NCBI GenBank assembly: GCA_023229605.1
Contig: JALNYY010000154.1
Coordinates: 1-9,774, forward strand
Source: Methylobacter sp.
GTDB lineage: Bacteria > Pseudomonadota > Gammaproteobacteria > Methylococcales > Methylomonadaceae
Length of the DNA: 9,774 nt
Direction: 5' to 3'
Below the pieces are notes generated by a model. That model saw only the letters and a program-made list of their open reading frames with translations. It made no database searches and was not told where the DNA came from. The stretch's first letter is position 1, and each line of letters starts with the position of its first letter. The position numbers were made by a program, and so were the translations under genes. This document shows, piece after piece, positions 1 to 7,439 of the stretch.

Positions 1-2
1 AC

Positions 3-608
3 GCATCCAGTCGGGGCTTTTTTGGCCGTACCGGTTTTGGCATTCATGTGCATGCAAGCCGCGATTGGACGTTTTTCTCTACCGGCTGGGATCCCTTATT
101 CGGTATCGAGGGTGGCACCGGCAATACGAGCATTAAAGGGGTTTTATCGGTCCCTTCCGGTATCCGGGTTGATGGCGGCACAAATACGCACATCAATGTC
201 GATGGTGCATTTTATCGTTACAATGGGCAATGTTATATCACCATGGATGATAACCTTTATATCCGCGATTATGCGCGGGGTAATATGTGTTGGTTTAACT
301 CTGTAAACAAAACTAATACTTGGTCATCGGATTTACGTTTAAAAACGGATGTAACTCCGATGACAGGGATGTTAGAAAAAGTCTCGGCATTGCAGGGGGT
401 CTTTTTTAAGTGGAAAGATAGTCAATCCGATAATAAACAGCTTGGTTTAATCGCGCAGGAAGTCGACAAGGTATTTCCGGAATTAGTGAGCACCGACCAA
501 GAAGGCATGATGGGGGTCAATTATATGGGGTTAATTGCGGTTCTTATCGAGGCGTTAAAAGAACAGCAAAATCAGGTTCAACAACTTTTTGCGCTGGTTA
601 AAAGCTAG
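3..608 (+). CDS. Tail-fibre protein C-terminal part with S74-type intramolecular chaperone domain (5'-truncated by window edge)
   Basis: The reading frame is open from nucleotide 3 with no stop upstream, so this is the 3' end of a longer gene; the GTG at 48 is only an internal codon. The first ~105 residues are rich in Gly, Thr, Asn and aromatics (repeated G-T-N and D-G patterns), typical of a beta-structured trimeric fibre shaft. From about nt 324 comes the SSDLRLKTDV motif, the hallmark of the Peptidase_S74 / chaperone-of-endosialidase domain. Family knowledge says the Ser of SDxRLK marks the self-cleavage point, with the Lys (codon 342-344) in the dyad. The motif GLIAQEVDKVFPELV and a C-terminal coiled-coil stretch (LIEALKEQQNQVQQLF) complete it. 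The domain trimerises the fibre and is then usually released. Context suggests the Afp13-like receptor-binding fibre of the eCIS encoded downstream. A gap of 76 nt to the next start fits one operon. Domain call is firm; the fibre role is inferred. Confidence 0.88.
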   Translation, partial: ASSRGFFGRTGFGIHVHASRDWTFFSTGWDPLFGIEGGTGNTSIKGVLSVPSGIRVDGGTNTHINVDGAFYRYNGQCYITMDDNLYIRDYARGNMCWFNSVNKTNTWSSDLRLKTDVTPMTGMLEKVSALQGVFFKWKDSQSDNKQLGLIAQEVDKVFPELVSTDQEGMMGVNYMGLIAVLIEALKEQQNQVQQLFALVKS

Positions 609-617
609 AGTTTCCAC

Positions 618-647
618 TGTGTTGGGAAGCTCCCCGGCAGGGACACA
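618..647 (+). other. Stem-loop between fibre and baseplate genes, no T tract
   Basis: TGTGT (618-622) can pair with ACACA (643-647), enclosing GGGA (624-627) paired with TCCC (631-634) around an AGC loop. No run of T follows, so it does not look like an intrinsic terminator and transcription probably continues into the baseplate gene. It could be an mRNA-stability or processing element, or chance. The rest of this 64-nt gap shows no convincing promoter. Confidence 0.25.
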
Positions 648-684
648 AGAACTTAATAACTAATCGCATACTGTGGTAAAACCT

Positions 685-3600
685 ATGTTAACCGATCCTT
701 CACTGACAGATACCGCGCTAACGCCGGCCCTGGATTATGAAAGTTTACGCCGGCAAGGCATTGCCTGGCTGGAAAAACTCGCAGGTTCCGAGTGGACTGA
801 TTTTAACGCCCACGACCCCGGCATTACGATTTTGGAGCAGGTTTGCTACGCCCTTACTGACTTGGCTTATCGTATTAATTACGACATGGAGGATTTGTTA
901 AGCCGGGAGGGTGAAGAAACTTACGGCAGCTTATACAGCCCCAGGCAAATACTGGTATCGAAGCCCGTTACCGTATTGGACCTGCGCAAACTCGTGATTG
1001 ATGTTGCGGGCGTGAAAAATGCATGGCTTGAGCCTGTTTCCGAGCCACAGCCGCCGTTGTTTTACCTTGAAAAACAGGCGCTGGAGACCGGCGCACAGGT
1101 GATTAACCTGACCGGCGGGGAAGGTGCCGACGCATTGACACTGCAAGGGCTGTATCGGGTATTGATAGAAAAATCGGAAGCACTGGACAAAGACAGCAAT
1201 GCTATCGTTCGGGAAGTCGCCGAACACTTGCATATCCAGCGCAGTTTGGCGGTCGACTTTGAAAGCATACAAGTCATAGATAGCCAAAATGTCCAGATAC
1301 AAGCCGGCGTTGAAATCGATCTGGCCGCAGACCCGGAAGAAGTTTATTTGGCCATTCTTGGTGAAATAGCGGCTTACCTTTCGCCGGCAGTGCGTTTTTA
1401 TACGCTCGAAGAATGTCTGGCGCAGGGGAAGTCAATTGATGAGATTTTCGACGGGCCTTTACTGAGACACGGATTTATCGACAGCCGGGAGCTGACCAGC
1501 TTAAAACGCAAAAAGAACCTCTATGTCTCCGACTTGATTCGAGCAATCATGGATGTCAGCGGCGTGCGCATGGTCGAGTATGCGGTCTTTAAAAACGGCG
1601 ACAAGTTTAATGATACGGCCTTAGTGCTGGATGCAGATAAAACCCCTAAGCTCGATATAAGCAATTGCAGGCTGACACTGAAAAAAAGACAGTTGCCGGT
1701 ACAGTTAAATACCGAGACATTAGCCATACGCTACTTAAACCAACAAAAAAATGCACTGCAGCACACCGCTGCCACATCAATCCTGCCCCTGCCCCAAGGG
1801 CGCGACCGCCAGATCGACCGTTATTATTCCTTGTTGCAGCAGTTTCCCAAGCTTTATGGTGTCGGCGCAACGGGTTTACCGAGTACAGTCAGCGAAGAGC
1901 GCAAAGGGCAAGCCGAACAGCTCAAAGCCTATTTATTATTTTACGACCAACTGCTTGCCAACAGTTTCACTCAATTGGCCCATGTCCGGGATTTATTTTC
2001 TTTTTACTATGAGCAGCCGGTCAGCTATTTTGCCTCATCCCTGAATACGTCGGGTATCAGTGATCTATGGGTAGAGCAAAATAATGACATCCGCGAGCAA
2101 CGCCTGCAGCAAATTTTCGGGGCGAGTCGGCCCGCTGAACCCGATACGCAACAAGCTGCCGAGTGGCAGCGCAAAAACCGTTTTGTCGACCATTTACTGG
2201 CGCGTTTTGCCGAACAGTTTCTCGATTACAGCCGTTTCGGCGATCATGCCGATGCAGACAGGGACGTGCATTTGAGCAAATTGGCATTGCTGCGCACCTA
2301 TACTCAAGTCAGTAGCGGCAAAGGCACGGGCTTTAATGTACTGGCGGCAGGAAGCGCCGATAATCGTTCCGGCCTGGAGCAGATGTTGCGGCTTAAATTG
2401 GGTTTTTCGGAAACCGGCGATGAAAAGCTTTATGTGGTCGAACATGCCTTATTACGGCCAATGGCCGGCGATACTTCGCAGCAAGGGCCGTTGTTAAGCA
2501 ATGCCGGATCGCAAGATCCGTATTCGCTGCAACTGAGCATAATAGTGTTTGTCGCCTCTTGGCGCAGCGATGATTTTAAATGTTTTGTCGAACAAACCGT
2601 GCGCGAGGAAACACCTGCGCATCTTGTTGTTTATGTACGCTGGTCAGGTTTAGAAGGAGCCGCCGGCTTTGCCGCCGCCTATCAAGATTGGCAACAACAG
2701 CACTTGGCTTACCGAATGCAAACCAATCAACGCATTTTAAATGGCCCCATAGAGCAGTCGGCGGCCATTCCCTTGCGTGATGCCCGCGATCGGCTGATTG
2801 ACTGGCTGGAGATAGGCCGTACTTACCCATTACGCGATTTGGTTATTGCCGATGTCGGCACTGTTGCATATAACGTGAACGCCAGAATTGTCATTAGCAA
2901 TAGTCAGCAAGGCGTTAGCTATAATTTGTGCGATAACAAGCAGCAGCCGCTGACGCCGGAAATTAAACAGCAAGGCAATGGCGGCGACGTGGAATTAATA
3001 ACCCCCGCGATTGTCAATGATCGCAGTTTTAGCATTCAAGCAACCAAATTGGCGAGCGGCTTAACCGCTTTTTTGCTGCAAACACCGACAGTCAAAGTGG
3101 GGCTGGATTTGGCTTTAGTTGCGGGCATTCAAAACGCGGCACTGTTATCGCCCAGCCCCATGCCTGCGGTAGACGATGCCCGGATCGTCGATTACGGTGT
3201 AAAAGTCCAGATCGCGATTGACAAAGCGCAAGAGGGCGTAGACTACCAGCTGGTTAAAATTGACGGTAAAACAGAAGTTGCGCTATCGCTTGCAGTACGC
3301 GGAGATAGCAAGACCATTGTCTTGGAAACGAAAGACGCCGTTATGGAAGATGTCGATATTCGCATTCGCGCCACTAAAACTTTCGATAAGTCTGAAAAAA
3401 AGGCCACGCAAACCGGTCTTCTTACTACCGTATTGCCGCTTAAAGTACGGGCTAATCCGGCGGTCGGCATATCGGTGACAACTCCGATAATCGATTATTC
3501 GGGCAGCGCCGACATTAAAATTCAAGCTTCGCAAGCAAGTGCCCGTTATCAAGCGTCAACCCGGAGCATTGCCGATAATGAATTTATTCGCGGTGCGGCA

Positions 3601-4260
3601 ACCGGGGCGGTGCTTACTATTGCCGTGCCCAATCAGGAAGCAGTGACATTACGACTACCAACGACAGCCGGTTTCGCAGTTGCAACGGATACCGTACAAG
3701 GGAACGGCGGCGATTTGCATTTAAATTGCGTCAATTTGACGGTAGACAGTTTTATTGCGATTCAAGCCGTAAAAAGCCATCTGGCTAATACTGGCGAAAC
3801 GGTGACTTCAACAGTGGAGATAACTCAAATTGCTGCGGTTCTGGTGCGTCCTGACGCCAATCCGGCTTTGCATTTTAACGCAGCTGTCTCAGACTCCCTT
3901 TTGCAAGCCCCTGTTCAAGTCAGTGGCGGACAAGCCGGGGTGTTTTATGAATTCACCACCGTAGCGGACGGTAAGGTTCAGGGCTTACCGGTTTATTTTC
4001 ATCAATTAGACCGATTGGATAACACGCAGAATAAAGGCCTGGGGCAGCTGCAAATCGGTGTCGATATGGTTATTTCGCCTGCCGTGTTGCCGGACAGATT
4101 AAAAAATAATCCAAAACTTGCCGGTTTACCGCCTGAACCGCCCGGACTGAGCGCCAATGCCGTCATAAGTAGCGATGACAAATTATCCATTCGCGCAATC
4201 AAAGCACAAACCCGGGTTGAGGTCACTTTTAAACGCGCAGTGAGCAAGTTGCTGGCTTAA
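685..4260 (+). CDS. eCIS baseplate protein, Afp12/baseplate-J-like, with C-terminal repeat array
   Basis: A 1191-aa protein from ATG 685; an in-frame GTG at 673 would add four residues, and neither has a strong ribosome site (TGTGGT at 672-677 favours the ATG). Residues ~38-64 carry WTDFNAHDPGITILEQ followed by CYALTDLAYRI, the signature of large baseplate-wedge proteins of eCIS and related tails. In the particle these proteins form the wedges around the spike hub and trigger sheath contraction. Residues 65 to about 720 are the long central body of the protein (for example LLFYDQLLANSF). From ~725 to the end the sequence changes to repeating V/I-x-I ... GVxYxL units (near nt 2902, 3232, 3535 and 3934), with a second repeat QGNGGD at nt 2971 and 3697. 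These look like beta-sandwich modules and are not part of the core signature. The fibre gene lies 76 nt upstream; the tape-measure gene starts 11 nt downstream. Baseplate assignment is confident; the exact Afp11/Afp12 equivalence is less so. Confidence 0.88.
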   Translation: MLTDPSLTDTALTPALDYESLRRQGIAWLEKLAGSEWTDFNAHDPGITILEQVCYALTDLAYRINYDMEDLLSREGEETYGSLYSPRQILVSKPVTVLDLRKLVIDVAGVKNAWLEPVSEPQPPLFYLEKQALETGAQVINLTGGEGADALTLQGLYRVLIEKSEALDKDSNAIVREVAEHLHIQRSLAVDFESIQVIDSQNVQIQAGVEIDLAADPEEVYLAILGEIAAYLSPAVRFYTLEECLAQGKSIDEIFDGPLLRHGFIDSRELTSLKRKKNLYVSDLIRAIMDVSGVRMVEYAVFKNGDKFNDTALVLDADKTPKLDISNCRLTLKKRQLPVQLNTETLAIRYLNQQKNALQHTAATSILPLPQGRDRQIDRYYSLLQQFPKLYGVGATGLPSTVSEERKGQAEQLKAYLLFYDQLLANSFTQLAHVRDLFSFYYEQPVSYFASSLNTSGISDLWVEQNNDIREQRLQQIFGASRPAEPDTQQAAEWQRKNRFVDHLLARFAEQFLDYSRFGDHADADRDVHLSKLALLRTYTQVSSGKGTGFNVLAAGSADNRSGLEQMLRLKLGFSETGDEKLYVVEHALLRPMAGDTSQQGPLLSNAGSQDPYSLQLSIIVFVASWRSDDFKCFVEQTVREETPAHLVVYVRWSGLEGAAGFAAAYQDWQQQHLAYRMQTNQRILNGPIEQSAAIPLRDARDRLIDWLEIGRTYPLRDLVIADVGTVAYNVNARIVISNSQQGVSYNLCDNKQQPLTPEIKQQGNGGDVELITPAIVNDRSFSIQATKLASGLTAFLLQTPTVKVGLDLALVAGIQNAALLSPSPMPAVDDARIVDYGVKVQIAIDKAQEGVDYQLVKIDGKTEVALSLAVRGDSKTIVLETKDAVMEDVDIRIRATKTFDKSEKKATQTGLLTTVLPLKVRANPAVGISVTTPIIDYSGSADIKIQASQASARYQASTRSIADNEFIRGAATGAVLTIAVPNQEAVTLRLPTTAGFAVATDTVQGNGGDLHLNCVNLTVDSFIAIQAVKSHLANTGETVTSTVEITQIAAVLVRPDANPALHFNAAVSDSLLQAPVQVSGGQAGVFYEFTTVADGKVQGLPVYFHQLDRLDNTQNKGLGQLQIGVDMVISPAVLPDRLKNNPKLAGLPPEPPGLSANAVISSDDKLSIRAIKAQTRVEVTFKRAVSKLLA
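2860..4245 (+). repeat. Degenerate repeat modules in the C-terminal third of the baseplate protein
   Basis: At protein level the segment contains four copies of a short beta-strand pattern: SQQGVSYNL (nt ~2902), AQEGVDYQL (~3226), SQASARYQA (~3529) and GQAGVFYEF (~3928). There is also a longer pair beginning QGNGGD and running into SFSIQATK / SFIAIQAVK (from 2971 and 3697). The copies are too diverged to be obvious in the DNA. The spacing of roughly 300-400 nt (100-130 aa) fits Ig-like or other beta-sandwich domains strung in tandem. Fold is inferred from pattern only. Confidence 0.6.
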
Positions 4261-4271
4261 TTAAGCGGCTT

Positions 4272-6056
4272 ATGGGTACGCAACGTCATGTAATCAAACG
4301 CCAGACTGTAGAAATAACGTTGGCAAAAAAAGAAAATGCCTGGCAACTGCAGCAGGCGTTAAGCCGCATTTTTCAACAACAGCTTCCGCCGTTGCTCGAC
4401 CGATGCCTGTCGGAAGCCGGCAGCCCGGATTGTTTGCACCGTATAGACCGTTTAGAACTGGATTTGGGAGAGCTCGACAGCAATCGTCTGGAGGCCGATA
4501 TACTGGAAAAAATGGATGCTGCCTTACGGCAAGCCCTCAGCGAACAAATCGGCGATGCACTGTCTCCGCCTGTAGCCGAACAAGCAAGCGAACCGATGCT
4601 GGCGCATGTGGAGTTATTCGAACATTTTGTCCGTGAAGGCTACCTGCCTTGGTGGGCCGATAGCAGCCAACGCCAGTTGCCGGAAAAAAGTTTCGCCGTG
4701 TTATTAAACAGCGCTCCCGATGCCTTAAAGCGTTTATTGTCCGGGTTAATCCATGAACCGCGCTGTTTACAACGGCTAATCAGCTATTTTGACGATAAGC
4801 GCTTAGTCGCCATGATGGCCTTGTTAACCGAAGCCCCCAAAGATTCGGCGGCATCGCTGGTGCAAACATTGACGGCAGTTCAAGCACCGCTACACCAACG
4901 CAGCCGGATGCCGGCTTCAGGATTAAGAACCACACTCTGGCAAAGTCTTTTGCAAGTGGCTGTTGCAGGCGAGCCGGTTATTTTCAGTCATGCCGAATTT
5001 TTAACTGCCGTGATCGTGCGCTGGGCTAAATTACAAGGCTTGCCTGACAAGACTTTAGTCGGCTGTTTACAGCAACTGTTATCAAGCCAGGTCGCGATCA
5101 ATAATGAATGGCTGCAAACATTGGCGCCGGCAGATCATATATCGGCTACGCTTGCCGAAGAGGATGCCGGCGAAAGCCATGCCGCAGCCGGTAAGCTGCG
5201 GCCTATGCAGCCTAAAGCGGGAATTGCGGTTCCCGCCTACCGGCATGTATCGCACGCCATTAGTCGCAGGCATGCAACACTCAACAAGCCGATGGCTACA
5301 CAGCCTGAACGCACGGACGAATCATCAAGCGGTGTTGCTGTTACTTATCCTGCAATTTACCGGCACCGGCCTGTATTAGCCGCTATCAGCAATAGGTATG
5401 GAATACTCAAGAAAATCTGCGGCGCTTATGCCGAACACGTACAAAAAACCATAGCCGGAGGCATTGCAGCAGATCATTCTAAGCTTAACAGGCCTAACGC
5501 CTCAGAAAATCAGGCAGGCATCGAGGCAACAAACGGCAGAACAGCCTTTAGCGATACCGACGCGCTTTATATAAATAACGCCGGGCTTTGTATATTATGG
5601 CCTTTTTTGGTTTCCTTTTTCGAACGCTTGGAGCTGGTGCAAAACGGCCACTTTCATAATCAGGCCGCAAAGCAATGCGCCGTAAGCCTGTTGCATTACC
5701 TGAGCACTGAAGACGTAGAGCCGCCTGAATATTTACTGCCGTTCAATAAACTGCTCTGCGCCATGGACATTGATGAAGTGTTCGACTTGGCGACACCATT
5801 AACCACCGAGCAAATCGAAGCCTGCGACGTGCTGATAGGCGCGGTCATCGACAACGCGCCGATACTCAACAATATGTCCGCTAACGGTTTTCGCGGCAGT
5901 TTCTTACTGCGCCAAGGCAGCCTCAGCGTCAACGGAGGCAGTTGGCTATTACGCGTTGAACGGGAAACCTATGATTTAGTGTTGGAACGTTTTCCCTGGA
6001 CCTGGCAGTGGATTAAACTGCCATGGATGGAATATCCTTTACGCGTGGAATGGTAA
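4272..6056 (+). CDS. Contractile injection system tape-measure protein (Afp14 position)
   Basis: A 594-aa protein. The N-terminus (residues 1-70) ends in HRIDRLELDLGELD, and the C-terminal ~165 residues contain LYINNAGLCILWPFL (about 432-446) and end with an aromatic-rich segment (FPWTWQWIKLPWMEYPLRVEW region). Both ends match the family annotated as contractile injection system tape measure protein, whose length sets or correlates with tube length. The middle (about 290-425) is basic, Ala/Ser/His-rich and lower in complexity, including a weak internal repeat: PAYRH..HAIS (321 on) and PAIYRH..AAIS (360 on). The ATG lies 11 nt after the baseplate stop, with AAGCGG as a weak ribosome site. The stop overlaps the ATPase start. 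The family call rests on the two conserved ends; the measuring function is family knowledge. Confidence 0.88.
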   Translation: MGTQRHVIKRQTVEITLAKKENAWQLQQALSRIFQQQLPPLLDRCLSEAGSPDCLHRIDRLELDLGELDSNRLEADILEKMDAALRQALSEQIGDALSPPVAEQASEPMLAHVELFEHFVREGYLPWWADSSQRQLPEKSFAVLLNSAPDALKRLLSGLIHEPRCLQRLISYFDDKRLVAMMALLTEAPKDSAASLVQTLTAVQAPLHQRSRMPASGLRTTLWQSLLQVAVAGEPVIFSHAEFLTAVIVRWAKLQGLPDKTLVGCLQQLLSSQVAINNEWLQTLAPADHISATLAEEDAGESHAAAGKLRPMQPKAGIAVPAYRHVSHAISRRHATLNKPMATQPERTDESSSGVAVTYPAIYRHRPVLAAISNRYGILKKICGAYAEHVQKTIAGGIAADHSKLNRPNASENQAGIEATNGRTAFSDTDALYINNAGLCILWPFLVSFFERLELVQNGHFHNQAAKQCAVSLLHYLSTEDVEPPEYLLPFNKLLCAMDIDEVFDLATPLTTEQIEACDVLIGAVIDNAPILNNMSANGFRGSFLLRQGSLSVNGGSWLLRVERETYDLVLERFPWTWQWIKLPWMEYPLRVEW

Positions 6057-7387
6057 TGCCGCTAACAACTAATGCCGATGATTTGAACAGCGAGATGGCC
6101 TGGTTAAATCAGGTGATTGATACCCGCTTTAAGCTGTTTTTTGCCCAGGAATGTGCGTATCAAAGCATACAGGACATTCAGCCTCCGGCTTTAGGAGTCT
6201 CCAGCTACGCAGATTGCGTTGAGCGCTATCGATTCGGTTTTGCCGAGCGCATCACGCTGGCGCTGGCGCTGGCGCCTGTGCTTTGCCCGGAACTGCTGGA
6301 CATGTTTTTCCTCAAAAACCAACTGTTCGACCGCCGGTTTAGCGAGTTTGGCGGCTATAACGGAAGCAGCAGCGGCTTCATGCCGACAGTACAAACGCTG
6401 TTATTCATTCTTGCCGACAACAGCCTTGCGCAACGCCTGGAACTGCATAACCTGTTTGAACGCAATCATGCTTTTGCCCGCCAACATATACTGCATATCC
6501 AGCGATTGGATAATGAACCGCTATTGCATAGCCCGTTAAGGCTTAGCGAGGAATATCTTGCCTTGCTGAGCACCGGGCAGCACTATAGGCCCAGCTTCGG
6601 CAGCCAATTTCCGGCCCAGCTCATTGAAACCGGACTCAGCTTTGAGGATTTGGTGCTGCATCCCGGTACGCTCAAACAAGTGCAGGAAATTCAGGCCTGG
6701 ATAGCGCACGGACCAACCCTGATGCAGGATTGGGGCATGAAGCACAAACTGCGGCCGGGTTACCGCAGCTTGTTCTACGGTCCGCCCGGAACCGGCAAAA
6801 CCATGACTGCCAGCATATTAGGCAAAGTGACTGGACGCGACGTGTACAAGGTGGATTTATCGCTGGTAGTGTCCAAATACATTGGTGAAACCGAAAAAAA
6901 CCTCGGCAAAGTTTTTGACGAGGCCGAGCACCGCGACTGGATTTTATTTTTTGACGAAGCGGATGCGCTGTTCGGAAAACGCAGCGAAATACAAGATGCG
7001 CATGATCGTTATGCCAACCAGGAAACCGCGTTTCTGCTGCAACGCCTGGAATGTTTCGACGGCATAGCCATTCTGGCATCCAATTTGCGGGAAAATCTCG
7101 ACGAAGCGTTCGCCAGGCGTTTTGAGTCGATGATTTATTTTCCGCTGCCGCGGCCCGAAGAACGGCTGCGTTTATGGCGGCAGGGTTTTTCCAGCAAAGC
7201 AAAACTGGATGCCGATATTGATTTGATGAAAATCGCCAAAGATCATGAATTTGCCGGAGGCGCCATATTAAATGCGATTCGTTACGCCTCCTTACAAGCG
7301 CTGGCCCGTAACAGCGAAACTATTGTTTTGGAAGAGTTGCTGCAAGGCATACGCAAGGAATATGCGAAAACCGGTAAAAGCGGTTAA
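6056..7387 (+). CDS. eCIS AAA+ ATPase (Afp15-like)
   Basis: A 443-aa AAA+ ATPase. Visible motifs: Walker A GPPGTGKT at residues 242-249, Walker B ILFFDEAD at 296-303, sensor-1 Asn in ILASN (N343), and tandem arginines R354-R355 before FE, placed as an arginine finger. The sequence SKYIGETEKNL between the Walker motifs is a pore-loop/ISS-like region shared with AAA proteases and Vps4-type remodelers. The N-terminal ~200 residues are family-specific. Every eCIS cluster type usually carries one such ATPase; it is needed for particle maturation or assembly and acts in the cytoplasm. I chose ATG 6056 because it overlaps the tape-measure stop (TAATG), implying translational coupling. An in-frame ATG at 6023 inside the upstream gene would add 11 residues. 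All catalytic motifs are intact. Confidence 0.93.
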   Translation: MPLTTNADDLNSEMAWLNQVIDTRFKLFFAQECAYQSIQDIQPPALGVSSYADCVERYRFGFAERITLALALAPVLCPELLDMFFLKNQLFDRRFSEFGGYNGSSSGFMPTVQTLLFILADNSLAQRLELHNLFERNHAFARQHILHIQRLDNEPLLHSPLRLSEEYLALLSTGQHYRPSFGSQFPAQLIETGLSFEDLVLHPGTLKQVQEIQAWIAHGPTLMQDWGMKHKLRPGYRSLFYGPPGTGKTMTASILGKVTGRDVYKVDLSLVVSKYIGETEKNLGKVFDEAEHRDWILFFDEADALFGKRSEIQDAHDRYANQETAFLLQRLECFDGIAILASNLRENLDEAFARRFESMIYFPLPRPEERLRLWRQGFSSKAKLDADIDLMKIAKDHEFAGGAILNAIRYASLQALARNSETIVLEELLQGIRKEYAKTGKSG

Positions 7388-7439
7388 GAGGGCAGCATGT
7401 TTACATGGCTGGCGATGGGGAACCCTGCAGGAGCAAGGC
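7388..7439. other. Convergent intergenic gap with a short hairpin
   Basis: This 52-nt space separates the stops of the ATPase (plus strand) and cargo gene (minus strand). CAGCATG (7393-7399) can pair with CATGGCTG (7404-7411) around a TTTA loop with one bulged G. No T tract follows on either strand, so I do not call an intrinsic terminator; Rho-dependent ending or read-through into antisense of the cargo gene is possible. Confidence 0.3.

Noticed and set aside
103..306. Plus-strand frame 22-306 at the left edge as a separate small gene
   Set aside because: It overlaps the fibre frame, which is open from the window edge and carries the S74 domain; the overlapping frame has no supporting motif.
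6257..6274. Three tandem CTGGCG hexamers in the ATPase gene
   Set aside because: They encode an in-frame Leu-Ala run in a likely helix; three units are too few to call a slippage switch.
6672..7202. 176-aa open frame on the minus strand inside the ATPase gene
   Set aside because: It is antisense to the Walker A/B coding region, has Cys/Arg/Trp-rich composition and no ribosome site; a shadow of the real gene.
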